A stretch of DNA of 64,000 bases from Myxococcus qinghaiensis (GCF_024198215.1 NZ_JAKCFA010000025.1:62001-126000), one strand, 5' to 3'. Shown: positions 8,722 through 17,598, counted from the stretch's first letter. The notes: generated from the letters alone by a model not told the origin. Numbers and translations are program-made.

Positions 8722-9270
8722 ATGAAGGCAATGAAGTGGATGTTGGCCACGGTGGCGCTCACCGTGACGGGATGGGCCACCAGCGCGCTCTCCGCGACGG
8801 CGGTGGGCCCCATCTGTGACACGGCCGCTCGCGTGGGCTCCACGACGTACTACTCGTGCTCGGGCAGCAGCCACAACGCGCTCGACATGAGCAACGGCAC
8901 GTGCAGCGAGTGGAACCACCGGGGGATGATCAACGTCAGCCGCTACTACGCCTACTACGGCGGCTGTGCGAACAACTGCAGCGGCGGCACCACCTGTAAC
9001 GGCGGCGCGGGCAACTACTACGTCGTCACCGGCGCCACCGGCTGGGACTTCCGTCAGCTCCACCTGAACTCCAACGTGTCCTCGGGCTCCAAGACGTGCG
9101 ACCGCTGCGCGCTGGGCCTCGTGGGCTCCACGGGCAACAGCACCGGCGCGCACGTGCACGCGGACAACCGTCAGTACGGCACCCGCAAGACGGCCTGGTA
9201 CACCAGCGTCGGCACCACCTGCGGCTCCAGTGCGTACTGCAGCAATCGCGTGGGTACCCCCACGCTGTAG
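8722..9270 (+). CDS. Secreted M23 family metallopeptidase
   Basis: The 182-residue product has a signal peptide (residues 1 to about 25) and a small M23 (LytM/lysostaphin-type) catalytic domain. The zinc ligands are visible: His51 and Asp55 in HNALD, then His144 and His146 in GAHVH, with the supporting QLHL at 112-115. It contains ten cysteines, so several disulfides are likely in the secreted form. M23 enzymes cleave peptide cross-bridges in peptidoglycan, and predatory bacteria secrete such enzymes to lyse prey; that use is inference. ATG 8722 is chosen because a perfect AGGAGG (8711-8716) sits five bases ahead. A terminator-like hairpin follows at 9291. Confidence 0.88.
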   Translation: MKAMKWMLATVALTVTGWATSALSATAVGPICDTAARVGSTTYYSCSGSSHNALDMSNGTCSEWNHRGMINVSRYYAYYGGCANNCSGGTTCNGGAGNYYVVTGATGWDFRQLHLNSNVSSGSKTCDRCALGLVGSTGNSTGAHVHADNRQYGTRKTAWYTSVGTTCGSSAYCSNRVGTPTL

Positions 9271-9290
9271 TCGCGGTCGCCGCACCCCGC

Positions 9291-9336
9291 GCCCCGCTCC
9301 GGTTACCCTATGGCCGGAACGGGGCGTCCCTATTTT
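9291..9336 (+). terminator. Intrinsic terminator after the M23 peptidase gene
   Basis: Left arm GCCCCGCTCCGG (9291-9302) pairs with CCGGAACGGGGC (9314-9325) with one mismatch across an 11-base loop, and TATTTT follows at 9331-9336. It lies between two convergent genes and fits an intrinsic terminator for plus-strand transcription. Confidence 0.6.
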
Positions 9337-10142
9337 CAGGCGTCGGAGTGTCGAGCAGCGTCGGCCGCAGCCTTACGCAACAGCTCCCCCGTCGCCGCGT
9401 CCGCCGGGAAGAACGACTCAATCGCCAGCTCCGCCAGGGTGATGTCCACCGGCGTGCCGAACACCGTCGTCGTGCCGATGAAGGACAGGACGCCTCGCGG
9501 CGTCTGGATTCGCAGCGGCACCACCACGCCCGCGAAGTCCGGCTCCGCGGAGCTGCTCTGCGCCCCCATGCCTCGCAGCTCGTCGAGCAGCGCCGCCAGC
9601 GTCACGTCCGCCGTGCTCGACACCTGTCGCTGCAGCCGCGTCAGCACGTGCGCGCGCCACTGTTCCAAATTGAGGATTCGCCGGCCCAGCCCCTCCGGAT
9701 GAAGGCTCAGCCGCAGCACGTTGATAGGAGGCTGAAGCAGCTCCACAGGCACGCCCTCCAACAACACGCCCACCGCGCGGTTGGCCGTGACGAGGTGCCA
9801 GTGCCGGTCCACTGCGAGCGCGGGATAGGGCTCGTGTCCGGAGAGCACCAGCTCCACCGCCTCGCGCGCCGCGCCCATCCGAGGCCCATCCAGCTCGTTC
9901 TCTGAATAGACAGGCGCGAAGCCCGCGGCCACCAGCAGCGCGTTGCGCTCGCGCAGCGGGACATCCAGCTCCTCGGCCAGGTGCAGCAGCATGTCCCGGC
10001 TCGGCGTGGAGCGCCCCGTCTCCAGGAAGCTCACGTGCCGTGCCGACACGTCCGCGCGGCACGCCAAATCGAGCTGACTCAAGCTGCGGCGCTGGCGCCA
10101 CTCCCGCAGCAACTCTCCCACCGGACGGCTCGGCATCATCAT
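9336..10142 (-). CDS. XRE-family regulator with MmyB-like ligand-binding domain
   Basis: The protein has about 268 residues. Residues 8-70 form an XRE-type helix-turn-helix (REWRQRRSLSQLDLACRA, then VSARHVSFLETG and TPSRDMLLHLAEELDVPLRER). The C-terminal two thirds match the MmyB-like (MLTR) ligand-binding domain, with ALAVDRHWHLVTANRAVG and NVLRLSLHPEGL as signature segments. These regulators bind fatty-acid-like or other small ligands and often control an adjacent divergent reductase or membrane gene. Three consecutive ATG codons (10142, 10139, 10136) can start translation; the last is best spaced from AGGGG. The small membrane protein gene at 10276 is divergent and is a likely target (inference). 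Confidence 0.9.
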   Translation of the reverse strand: MMMPSRPVGELLREWRQRRSLSQLDLACRADVSARHVSFLETGRSTPSRDMLLHLAEELDVPLRERNALLVAAGFAPVYSENELDGPRMGAAREAVELVLSGHEPYPALAVDRHWHLVTANRAVGVLLEGVPVELLQPPINVLRLSLHPEGLGRRILNLEQWRAHVLTRLQRQVSSTADVTLAALLDELRGMGAQSSSAEPDFAGVVVPLRIQTPRGVLSFIGTTTVFGTPVDITLAELAIESFFPADAATGELLRKAAADAARHSDA

Positions 10143-10275
10143 GCCCCTGACACTAGGAACGCGGGGGAAGCGCTCCAATTACCTCGCACGTAATCGACTT
10201 CAAATCCCCCGGCGCGCAATTTGTGTCTCACACGGCGGCCGGATGCTCCGGCGCCGCTTTCCCAAGGACACCTCC

Positions 10276-10680
10276 ATGAGCGCCATTCCCGCTTCCCGCA
10301 CCCTGCTGGGCCACGTCCTGCTCGCCGACGGTCTCATCAGCGGCGCCACCGGGACCCTGATGTTCTTCGCCGCGGGCCCCTTGAGTGACTTCCTGGGCCT
10401 GCACGTCACGCTGCTGCGCTCGGCGGGCTTCAGCCTGCTGCCCTTCGCCGCGCTGCTCGTCTTCCTGGCCATGCGCCCGCTCGTCCACCGGGCGCTCGTC
10501 TGGGCCATCATCGTCGCCAACGTGCTGTGGACGGTGGACAGCTTCGTCCTGCTCGCGTCCGGCTGGGTGCAGCCCACCGTCTGGGGACAGGCCTTCACCC
10601 TGGTGCAGGCCATCGCCGTGGCGGGCTTCACCTGCCTGGAGTTGATGGCCGTCAGGCAGGCCCGCGTGGTGCCCGCCTGA
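10276..10680 (+). CDS. Small four-helix membrane protein
   Basis: The 134-residue product is almost entirely hydrophobic, with four predicted transmembrane helices: LLADGLISGATGTLMFFAAG, the SAGFSLLPFAALLVFLAM stretch, the ALVWAIIVANVLWTVDSFVL stretch and the FTLVQAIAVAGFTCLEL stretch. No catalytic motif is visible and no family name is offered. It is divergent from the XRE/MmyB-type regulator, which may control it. ATG 10276 is preceded by AAGGAC at 10264-10269, a fair ribosome site. Confidence 0.75.
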   Translation: MSAIPASRTLLGHVLLADGLISGATGTLMFFAAGPLSDFLGLHVTLLRSAGFSLLPFAALLVFLAMRPLVHRALVWAIIVANVLWTVDSFVLLASGWVQPTVWGQAFTLVQAIAVAGFTCLELMAVRQARVVPA

Positions 10681-10729
10681 AGCGCCTCACACGACACCCG
10701 CGCCTGGAAGCGGCGCGGCGCTCGACGAC

Positions 10730-11248
10730 TCAGAGCGCCTTGCGGACCGCTTCCAGCGCGGCGTCGTAGTCCGGCTCGTGCATCATCTCCGGGACGACTT
10801 CCCGGAAGACGATTTTGCCGTCACGCCCCACCACGAAGGTGCTGCGCGCCAGGAGGCCCAGCTCCTTCATGTACAGGCCGTACTTCCGCCCGAACTCTCG
10901 GAGCTTGTAGTCCGACAGCACCGCGACGTTGTTGATGCCCTCGGCCGCGCTGAAGCGGTTGAGGGCGAAGGGCAAGTCGAGGCTCAGGTACCAGACCTTC
11001 ACGTCCGGCCCCATGTCCGTCGCCTGCTTGTTGAACATGCGCAGCTGGATGGCGCAGACCTTGGTGTCCACGCTGGGCGCCACGCTCAACACCACCACCT
11101 GCCCCTTGAGCTCCGACAGCTGGTGGGACTCGAAGAACCCCTTGAACACGGTGAAGTCAGGCGCGACGTCGCCCACCTGCACCTGTCCGTCCCCCTCCAG
11201 CGTCACCGGCTGTCCCCGGTAGGTGACCTGGTTCTTGAACTCGGCCAT
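10730..11248 (-). CDS. tpx: Thiol peroxidase Tpx lacking the resolving cysteine
   Basis: The 172-residue product aligns along its length with Tpx, a periplasmic or cytoplasmic atypical 2-Cys peroxiredoxin that reduces H2O2 and alkyl hydroperoxides. The peroxidatic cysteine is Cys65 in SVDTKVCAIQLRMFN. In E. coli Tpx the resolving cysteine sits in RFCGAEG; here the same place reads RFSAAEG with Ser100. Cys65 is the only cysteine in the protein, so an intramolecular disulfide is impossible and a 1-Cys cycle with an external thiol is expected. It is the last gene of a minus-strand operon, 18 bases after the ROK kinase gene. Confidence 0.95.
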   Translation of the reverse strand: MAEFKNQVTYRGQPVTLEGDGQVQVGDVAPDFTVFKGFFESHQLSELKGQVVVLSVAPSVDTKVCAIQLRMFNKQATDMGPDVKVWYLSLDLPFALNRFSAAEGINNVAVLSDYKLREFGRKYGLYMKELGLLARSTFVVGRDGKIVFREVVPEMMHEPDYDAALEAVRKAL

Positions 11249-11266
11249 GAATCCGCGCTCCTCTCA

Positions 11267-12199
11267 TCACGCGGCCAGCAACGCCGCACCAATGAGGCCG
11301 CTGTCGTCACCGAGCTCCGCGTCGGCGATGAGCAGCCCCTCGCGGGACGTCTGGGACGCCCACGCCCGCACACCCTCCAGCACCCGGCGCCGCATGCCGG
11401 GGCAGTGGTTCAACACCCCACCGCCCAGGATGAGTCGCGCCGGGTTCAACACCGTCACCTGGTTGGCCACCGCCAGCGCCAGGAACGTCGCGGCCCGCTC
11501 ATACACCTCCCGAGCCGCCGCGTCGCCTGCTTCCGCCGCCTGCTCCAGCGTCACCGGCGTCAGCTTCGTGGCGTCATTCCCCACCAGCTCCGCCAGTGCG
11601 GGCGAGCTCCCCGCCGCCAGCAGCTCGCGCGCCTGCGCGATGAGGTTGTGCCCGCCGGTATACGCCTCCAGGCACCCCTGCTCGCCACAGCCGCAGCGCC
11701 GGCCGCCCGGCACCACCTTGATGTGGCCCAGCTCTCCCGCCACGCCGCCCGCGCCGTCCAGCAGGTGTCCACCCGCGATGATGGCGCTGCCCACGCCCGA
11801 GCCCACGAAGACCACCAGCAAGTCCTGCGCGCCGCGTCCCGCGCCCGCGTGCAGCTCACCCCAGGCGGCGGCGGACAAATCGTTCACCACCTTCACCTTC
11901 TGCCCCAGCCGGTCCGTGAGCAGCTGGCCCAGCGGCACGTTGCGCCAGCCCAGGTTGGGGGCGACCGACAGCACGCCAGAGTCCTTGTGAATCTGCGCCG
12001 CCGCGCCCACGCCACAGCCGCCCACCACGACACCCGCGGACTTCACCGCCTGGGACGCCGCCTGGGCAATCGTCTCCACCACTCCGGAAGGACTGCGCTC
12101 CACGAGGGCCACCTTGGCCGACGCGAGCATGTTCCCCGCCTCGTCCACCACCGCGGCTCGGGCAAACGTTCCACCCAGGTCGATTCCAAGCGTCGCCAT
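11267..12199 (-). CDS. ROK family sugar kinase (glucokinase-like)
   Basis: The 310-residue product has the phosphate-1 motif GIDLGGTFARAAVV near the N-terminus, the catalytic base in VNDLSAAAWGE, the VGSGVGSA adenosine segment, the sugar-binding GELGHIKV, and the zinc motif CGCGEQGCLEAY. These are the features of active ROK glucokinases, which phosphorylate glucose or a related hexose with ATP. No DNA-binding domain is present, so it is an enzyme rather than a NagC-type repressor. It lies in an operon with a hexose-phosphate mutase, an FMN reductase and Tpx. With PfkA and the PTS elsewhere in the window it supports sugar catabolism. Exact substrate not determined. Confidence 0.93.
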   Translation of the reverse strand: MATLGIDLGGTFARAAVVDEAGNMLASAKVALVERSPSGVVETIAQAASQAVKSAGVVVGGCGVGAAAQIHKDSGVLSVAPNLGWRNVPLGQLLTDRLGQKVKVVNDLSAAAWGELHAGAGRGAQDLLVVFVGSGVGSAIIAGGHLLDGAGGVAGELGHIKVVPGGRRCGCGEQGCLEAYTGGHNLIAQARELLAAGSSPALAELVGNDATKLTPVTLEQAAEAGDAAAREVYERAATFLALAVANQVTVLNPARLILGGGVLNHCPGMRRRVLEGVRAWASQTSREGLLIADAELGDDSGLIGAALLAA

Positions 12200-12213
12200 G
12201 GAGGTGTCCTTTC

Positions 12214-12765
12214 TCAGCCCTTCACGCGCTCGAACAGCTCGGTGACCAGCGCTTCGACTTCCTTCTTCTTCGCCTCGTCCTTCAGCGTGCCCTCGGGCGT
12301 GAAGGCCTCCATCGCCCGGGCCAGGTGCACCTGGTTGGGCAGCACCAGCGCGCCCACCGACGACATCACCTGACGCAGGTGGGGCTGCATGCGCGACGTG
12401 CCGAAGTTGCCGGGGCTGGCGCCCATGATGGCCGCCCACTTGCCCTGGAACAGCCGGCCCGGCGCGCGCGACGCCCAGTCGATGGCGTTCTTCAGGCCGC
12501 CGGGAATGGACGAGTTGTACTCGGGGCTCGAGATGAGGAACCCCTGGGCCTTGCCCACCCGCTCGCGCAACGCGACGACGGGCGCGGGGAGCCCCTGCGC
12601 CTCCACGTCACCGTCATAGAGGGGGATGCCGATGGCCTTGAGGTCCACGACATCGACCTCGGCCCCCAGCGCGCGGGCCTTCTGGATGCCCACCGCCAGG
12701 AGCAGCTGGTTGAACCCACCGTTACGAAGACTTCCACTGATGGCGAGGATGCGAGGCGACGACAT
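12214..12765 (-). CDS. NADPH-dependent FMN reductase
   Basis: The 183-residue flavodoxin-fold protein has the phosphate-binding loop ILAISGSLRNGGFNQLL at the N-terminus and the family motif SPEYNSSIPGGLKNAIDW, which shapes the flavin site. It belongs to the NADPH-dependent FMN reductase group (ChrR/azobenzene-reductase relatives), which reduces quinones, chromate or azo dyes and helps against oxidative stress. The ATG lies two bases after the stop of the phosphomutase gene (TGAGCATG), so translation is coupled. The ROK kinase follows after 14 bases. Grouping with Tpx in the same operon suggests a redox role (inference). Confidence 0.92.
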   Translation of the reverse strand: MSSPRILAISGSLRNGGFNQLLLAVGIQKARALGAEVDVVDLKAIGIPLYDGDVEAQGLPAPVVALRERVGKAQGFLISSPEYNSSIPGGLKNAIDWASRAPGRLFQGKWAAIMGASPGNFGTSRMQPHLRQVMSSVGALVLPNQVHLARAMEAFTPEGTLKDEAKKKEVEALVTELFERVKG

Positions 12766-12767
12766 GC

Positions 12768-14138
12768 TCACCCACCCACTTCCTTCTGCACGCGGGCCAC
12801 CGTGCCCTCGATGAGCTCCTGGATCTCCTTGAGGCGCTCGGCCGTGTTGGCCTCGAAGCGGAGGACCAGGATGGGCTGCGTGTTGGAGGCGCGGATGAGG
12901 CCCCAGCCGTCGGGGAACGTCACGCGCACGCCGTCCACGTCGATGATGTCGTGGCCCGCGGCGCGCAGCGTCTCCGTGGCGCGCTTGACCATCTCGAACT
13001 TCTTCTCTTCCTTCGTGTCGAAGCGCAGCTCGGGGCTGGCGAACGTCTTGGGCACGTCGGAGAGCAGCTCGGACAGCTTCTGCTTCTCGTGGGTGAGAAT
13101 CTCCAGCAGGCGCGCGGACGAGTACACCGCGTCGTCGAAGCCGAAATAGCGGTTCTTGAAGAAGATGTGGCCGCTCATCTCGCCGGCCAGCTCCGCGTGC
13201 TCCTCCTTCATCTTCGCCTTGATGAGGGAGTGGCCCGCCTTCCACATGATGGGCTTGCCGCCGCGCTTGGCGATGTCGTCGTACAGCGTGTAGCTGCACT
13301 TCACCTCGCCGACGATGGCCGCGCCCGGGCTGTCCTTCAGCACGTAGCGGCTGAAGAGGACCATGATCTGGTCGCCCCAGAGGATGTTGCCCTGGTCGTC
13401 GATGACGCCGATGCGGTCGCTGTCGCCGTCGTAGGCGATGCCCACCTCCGCCTTCTCGCGCTTCACCGCGGCGATGAGGTCCTGGAGGTTCTCCACCACC
13501 GTCGGGTCCGGGTGGTGGTTGGGGAACGTCGCGTCCATCTCGCAGAACAGGGGCACGACTTCGAAGCCCATGCTCTCGAACAGCGGCACGGCGATGGCGC
13601 CGCCGGTGCCGTTGCCCGCGTCGATGACAATCTTCATCCCCTTGCGGCCCACCTTCACCGTCTGCTTCACGAAGTGGTTGTACGGGGTGATGATGTCGAA
13701 CGGGGTGACGGTGCCGGGCGTGGCCGAGACTTCGAAGTCAGCAGCCTCGATGAGCTTGCGCAGCGCCTGGATTTCGTGGCTGTGGAAGGTCGTCTTCCCC
13801 GCGCCAACCTTGAAGCCGTTGTACTCCGGCGGGTTGTGGCTGCCGGTAATCATGGCCAGGCCATCCACCGGCAGGGTGTTGGCGGCGAAGTAGACCAGCG
13901 GCGTGGGGACGACGCCCACGTCGAAGACGTTGAGGCCGGTGGACGTGAGGCCCGCACAGAGCGAGTCGCGGAAGCGGGTGGAGGACTCGCGGCAGTCGCG
14001 GCCCACGGCGATGAAGCGGCCGCCCTTGCGTCGGATGATGGTGCCCAGGCCCTTGCCCAGGAGCTCCACCACTTCGGCGGTGAGGTCCTTATCGACCAGA
14101 CCTCGGATGTCGTACTCGCGGAAGATATGCGCGTTCAT
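12768..14138 (-). CDS. Phosphomannomutase/phosphoglucomutase
   Basis: The 456-residue protein is a full alpha-D-phosphohexomutase of the AlgC/ManB type, interconverting hexose 6-phosphate and 1-phosphate. It starts FREYDIRGLV, carries the phosphoserine motif TGSHNPPEYNG (Ser100), the Mg-binding loop YDGDSDRIG, the sugar-specificity loop GEMSGH and a C-terminal phosphate-binding region (RASNTQPILVLRFE). It supplies mannose-1-phosphate for ManC, encoded nearby at 16534-17598, or glucose-1-phosphate. It is the first gene of a four-gene operon with FMN reductase, ROK kinase and Tpx. ATG 14138 is preceded by AAGG-rich sequence; the open frame upstream has no family homology. Confidence 0.95.
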   Translation of the reverse strand: MNAHIFREYDIRGLVDKDLTAEVVELLGKGLGTIIRRKGGRFIAVGRDCRESSTRFRDSLCAGLTSTGLNVFDVGVVPTPLVYFAANTLPVDGLAMITGSHNPPEYNGFKVGAGKTTFHSHEIQALRKLIEAADFEVSATPGTVTPFDIITPYNHFVKQTVKVGRKGMKIVIDAGNGTGGAIAVPLFESMGFEVVPLFCEMDATFPNHHPDPTVVENLQDLIAAVKREKAEVGIAYDGDSDRIGVIDDQGNILWGDQIMVLFSRYVLKDSPGAAIVGEVKCSYTLYDDIAKRGGKPIMWKAGHSLIKAKMKEEHAELAGEMSGHIFFKNRYFGFDDAVYSSARLLEILTHEKQKLSELLSDVPKTFASPELRFDTKEEKKFEMVKRATETLRAAGHDIIDVDGVRVTFPDGWGLIRASNTQPILVLRFEANTAERLKEIQELIEGTVARVQKEVGG

Positions 14139-14300
14139 GAAGGTGTCCCCGCCCTCGCGAAACCGGAGGGCATGACGGAGGGCGGCGGACTCTACACGAG
14201 CGCCAGGATTCCCGGCACCCGCCGACACAGGGGCTCAACCTCCTGAACGCAGGCCCCTCGGGGACCCTTCAAGTCCCTGGGGTGCCAATCAACCCCCAGC

Positions 14301-14321
14301 CCTGCCCGACTGTCGGGCAGG
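14301..14321 (-). terminator. Perfect hairpin between the kinase-like gene and the phosphomutase gene
   Basis: CCTGCCCGA (14301-14309) and TCGGGCAGG (14313-14321) form a perfect 9-bp stem with a 3-base loop. It lies downstream of the kinase-like gene (stop at 14386) and upstream of the phosphomutase start at 14138. No clear U-tract follows, so it may be a weak terminator or an RNA-stability element. Confidence 0.4.
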
Positions 14322-14385
14322 CGGCGGTTCGTGCTCCAGGGCCCCAGGCCCTCCCGGGACGCGCAAGGGCGTCACGGGGCGTCAC

Positions 14386-16332
14386 TCAGTGCGTGGTGAC
14401 CTCCAGCCCCCGGGACTCGACGCTCGGGGCGACGACGCCCTGGCGCGCCCGCCCGCGCAGCTCCTGGTAGTGGCGCAGCCAGGAGGCGTTGAGCGGATCC
14501 AACGAGAGGGCCTCCGCGTAGCGCTCCAGCGCGGCGTCCAGCGAGCCTCGCGCCTCCAGCGAATGGCCCTGCGTGAAGAGGGCCCGGGCCCGCGACTCGG
14601 CCAGGGGACGCGCCGTGAGGAAGGCCTGGCGCAGCACGTCCGCCTGCGTCTCCGACAGGCCCGCCTCCAGGCAGCGCGCCACACCCGCGAGGTTGCCGCG
14701 CGTGGCATCGAAACCCGCGCGCGACACGGGCTCGCCCAGCACGCGCCCGGCCGCCTCCACGCGGCGCAGCAGCGACTCCAGCGCCTGACGCTGTCCCAGC
14801 GGCAGCGCGCGCTGACGGAACAGGTTCAGCCGGCGCAGCGCGGCGCTCGCGCGGCGGCGCACCTGCTCGAAGTCCTCGTGCGGCAGCGCGCCCAGCAGGG
14901 CATACGGGTCCTTGGCCACGACGGCCGCGCGCGACAGCAGACGCCCCAGCTCCGCGTCCGGCACGGGCTCCGCGTCCAGCGCCCCTCGCGTCACGCCCAC
15001 GCCCAGCGCCCGGCCCAACAGCTCCCGCGCCGCCTCGCCCGCGAACTGGACATAGAGGCCCGACGCCCCGCCCCACGCCCGCGCCTCGTCGCGCGTCACG
15101 TGGCGGACCACGTCGCAGTCACACGCCACCTTGCGGCCCCCCAGTGACAGCTCCACCGGGAGCTGCGAGGCCAGCTCCGGCAGCGGCCCCGCCCACGTCG
15201 CGAAGAAGCCGTCCACCGTCACGTCCCCCACGCGCACGGGCACCAGCTCCGTGTCCGTGGCCAGCCCCAGCCGCACGCCCAGTCCCTGCGGCGACTCCAT
15301 GCGCGGCGGCTTCACCTCCGTCGGAGCGGCGTTGCCATGGGCCGCGTCGCGCAGCGCCACGTGCAGCGGCGTGGCGCCGTCCTCGGGGAGGATGTGCCCG
15401 AAGATGGAGACGCCGCCCTTCGACGTGCGCGTGCGCGCCGGAACAGAAGGCTCCAGCCGGCCGATGCCCTGGCTCTCCAGCAGCGCCTCGCGGAATGCGC
15501 GCGCGTCCGGGTAGCGCTCCCCGGGGCGCTGGGACAGCGCGCGCAGCAGCACCTGCGAGAGCGCGGGAGGCACGCGCGGGTTGAGCACGTGCGGCTCCGT
15601 GGGAGAAATCCCGCCCACGCGGCCGAAGCCGAAGGGCAGCCTTCCGGTGGCCAGCAGGTAGCCCACCACGCCCAGCGCATACAGGTCCGTGCGCCCATCC
15701 ACCGCGTCCCCCGCCCACTGCTCGGGCGCGAGGAAGGCGGGCGAGCCCACCACCATGCCGCACGCGCGCTCCTCCGGAGAGAGGCTGGCGGAGAGCACCG
15801 CCTGCGTGCCGAAGTCGAGCACCTTCACCTGCCGCTCGCCGCGCGAGTCCCACGTCAGGATGAGGCTGTCCGCGGACAAGTCACCGTGCACCAGCCCTCG
15901 CGAGTGCGCGGTCTCCAGCGCGCACAGCGCCTGGGCCAGCAGCAGCACCACCTCCGCCGAGGCCAGCGGCATGGGCAGGCGCGAGAAGGGTTCGCCCTCC
16001 GCGTACTCCATCAGCATGCAGGGCAGACCGCCGGGGCCCCGGCGCACGTCCAGCACGCGGGCCACATGGCGGTGCTTCAGCGTGCGCAGCGCCCGGCCTT
16101 CCGCCTGGAAGCGCGCGCGAACGACGGGCTGGGCGGCCAGGTGCGGGTGCAGCACCTTCACCGCGAAGCGGTGGCCCGTGGGCTGGTGCTCGGCCAGGTA
16201 CACCGTGCCCAGCGCTCCGGCGCCCAGCGACTGGCGCAGCACGAGCGGCCCGTGACGCTGCCCCTCCAGCGAAGGCGCCTGGGGACAGCCCGTGCCCACC
16301 GGATGCTCCACCGCGCAGTGCCTGCATGCCAT
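14386..16332 (-). CDS. Kinase-like protein with PilZ-like domain, altered catalytic loop
   Basis: From ATG 16332 the product has 648 residues. A short N-terminus with a Cys-x2-Cys pair (MACRHCAVEH) precedes a Hanks-type kinase domain: glycine loop LGAGALGTVYLAE, Lys59 in FAVKVL, and DFG at 173-175. The catalytic loop reads HGDLSADS (149-156) in place of HRDLKPEN. The catalytic Asp151 remains but the Mg-binding Asn is Ser and the Lys is Ser, so activity is doubtful. A PilZ-like region follows (LPVELSLGGRKVACDCDVV and neighbours), of the myxococcal TIGR02266 kind. The C-terminus is helical and TPR-like (LDAALERYAEALSLDPLNA). It could link c-di-GMP sensing to kinase signalling. Start chosen at the CxxC pair. 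Confidence 0.85.
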   Translation of the reverse strand: MACRHCAVEHPVGTGCPQAPSLEGQRHGPLVLRQSLGAGALGTVYLAEHQPTGHRFAVKVLHPHLAAQPVVRARFQAEGRALRTLKHRHVARVLDVRRGPGGLPCMLMEYAEGEPFSRLPMPLASAEVVLLLAQALCALETAHSRGLVHGDLSADSLILTWDSRGERQVKVLDFGTQAVLSASLSPEERACGMVVGSPAFLAPEQWAGDAVDGRTDLYALGVVGYLLATGRLPFGFGRVGGISPTEPHVLNPRVPPALSQVLLRALSQRPGERYPDARAFREALLESQGIGRLEPSVPARTRTSKGGVSIFGHILPEDGATPLHVALRDAAHGNAAPTEVKPPRMESPQGLGVRLGLATDTELVPVRVGDVTVDGFFATWAGPLPELASQLPVELSLGGRKVACDCDVVRHVTRDEARAWGGASGLYVQFAGEAARELLGRALGVGVTRGALDAEPVPDAELGRLLSRAAVVAKDPYALLGALPHEDFEQVRRRASAALRRLNLFRQRALPLGQRQALESLLRRVEAAGRVLGEPVSRAGFDATRGNLAGVARCLEAGLSETQADVLRQAFLTARPLAESRARALFTQGHSLEARGSLDAALERYAEALSLDPLNASWLRHYQELRGRARQGVVAPSVESRGLEVTTH

Positions 16333-16533
16333 GTTCGCCCACCGCCCCTGCCGCCCCGGAATGGGGCGGGCGGCGGGGGCACTGCAACCCCCGTGCACCC
16401 CCGGCTTCGTCACCGACTGGACAGGACAACCTCCCGACGGGACGAGAACCCGGAGAAACCCGTTACCCACGAAGCGGAAGTTCTTTCAGCCCGCGGGTCG
16501 GAAGTTTCTCCAGCGCACACTGGGCGCCTGCGC

Positions 16534-17598
16534 CTACAGGTACTTCTGCAGCTTGCGGGCCTTGAGGGCCTCCACGACTTTGCGCACGTCCTGACTCTTC
16601 TCGCGGGGGACCACCAGCACCGCGTCACCGGAGTCCACCACCACGACATCCGTGAGGCCCACGACGGCCAGGGGGCGCTTGTCCGCGAGCACCACGCAGC
16701 CCTTGCAGTCCACCACCACCGCCGAGGCGCCGGAGATGACGTTGCCGTTCTCGTCCGCCGGGCGGACCTCCGGAATGGCCGCGAAGGAGCCCACGTCGGA
16801 CCAGCCGAAGTCTCCAGGCAGCACCGCGATGTTGGAGGCCTTCTCCATGACGCCGTAATCGATGGAGATGGAGGGCAGCTTCGGGAAGACCTTCTTCAGC
16901 ACCGAGCCGAACGTGCGCTTGCCCGCCACCTTGCTCAGTGCGGACAGGCCCTTCTTCATCTCCGGCATGTGCTGCTCGAAGGCGGCCAGGATGACGTCCG
17001 CGCGGAAGACGAAGATGCCGCCGTTCCACAGGTACTCGCCCGAGGAGACGTACGCCTTCGCCGTCTCGACGTCGGGCTTCTCCTTGAACGCCTTCACGCC
17101 CCGGCCACCGCCCGTGAGCGCGTCACCGACCTGGATGTAGCCGTAGCCCGTCTCCGGGCGGTTGGGCTGGATGCCCAGGGTGACGATGTGCCCGCCTTCC
17201 GCGATGCGAGCCGCCTCTTCGAGCGTGCGCTTGAAGCCGGCCACGTCCGCGACGTGGTGGTCCGAGGGCAGCACCACCATGATGCCCTTCGAGTCTCGCG
17301 CGGCCACGTGCAGGGCGGCCAGGGCAATGGCGGGCGCGGTGTTGCGAGCCACCGGCTCCACGAGGATGTTCGCCTTGGGCAGGCCCTTCACCAGCTTCGC
17401 CGCGGCCTTCGCGTGCAGGGGGCCGCACACGATGAAGGTGTTCTTCACCGTCGACAGGCCCTTGAGGCGGCCCGCGGTGTCGGTGATGAGCGGCAGCTTG
17501 GAGGCCAGGGGCAGGAACTGCTTGGGCCTCGCCTGACGGGACAGGGGCCAGAAGCGAGTGCCGGAGCCACCGGCCATGATGACGGGATAGAGGGCCAT
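16534..17598 (-). CDS. manC: Mannose-1-phosphate guanylyltransferase
   Basis: The 354-residue protein makes GDP-mannose from mannose-1-phosphate and GTP. It has the nucleotidyltransferase signature MAGGSGTRFWPLSR at the N-terminus, the VEPVARNTAPAIALAAL segment, LPSDHHVADV for metal binding, and the FKEKPD and YLWNGGIFVFR motifs of this family. At this length it lacks the C-terminal isomerase (cupin) domain of bifunctional enzymes and is monofunctional. It is divergent from the SGNH/MBOAT pair and stands upstream of the kinase-like gene (201-base gap). With the phosphomannomutase at 12768-14138 it completes a route from mannose-6-phosphate to GDP-mannose for surface polysaccharide. Confidence 0.95.
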   Translation of the reverse strand: MALYPVIMAGGSGTRFWPLSRQARPKQFLPLASKLPLITDTAGRLKGLSTVKNTFIVCGPLHAKAAAKLVKGLPKANILVEPVARNTAPAIALAALHVAARDSKGIMVVLPSDHHVADVAGFKRTLEEAARIAEGGHIVTLGIQPNRPETGYGYIQVGDALTGGGRGVKAFKEKPDVETAKAYVSSGEYLWNGGIFVFRADVILAAFEQHMPEMKKGLSALSKVAGKRTFGSVLKKVFPKLPSISIDYGVMEKASNIAVLPGDFGWSDVGSFAAIPEVRPADENGNVISGASAVVVDCKGCVVLADKRPLAVVGLTDVVVVDSGDAVLVVPREKSQDVRKVVEALKARKLQKYL

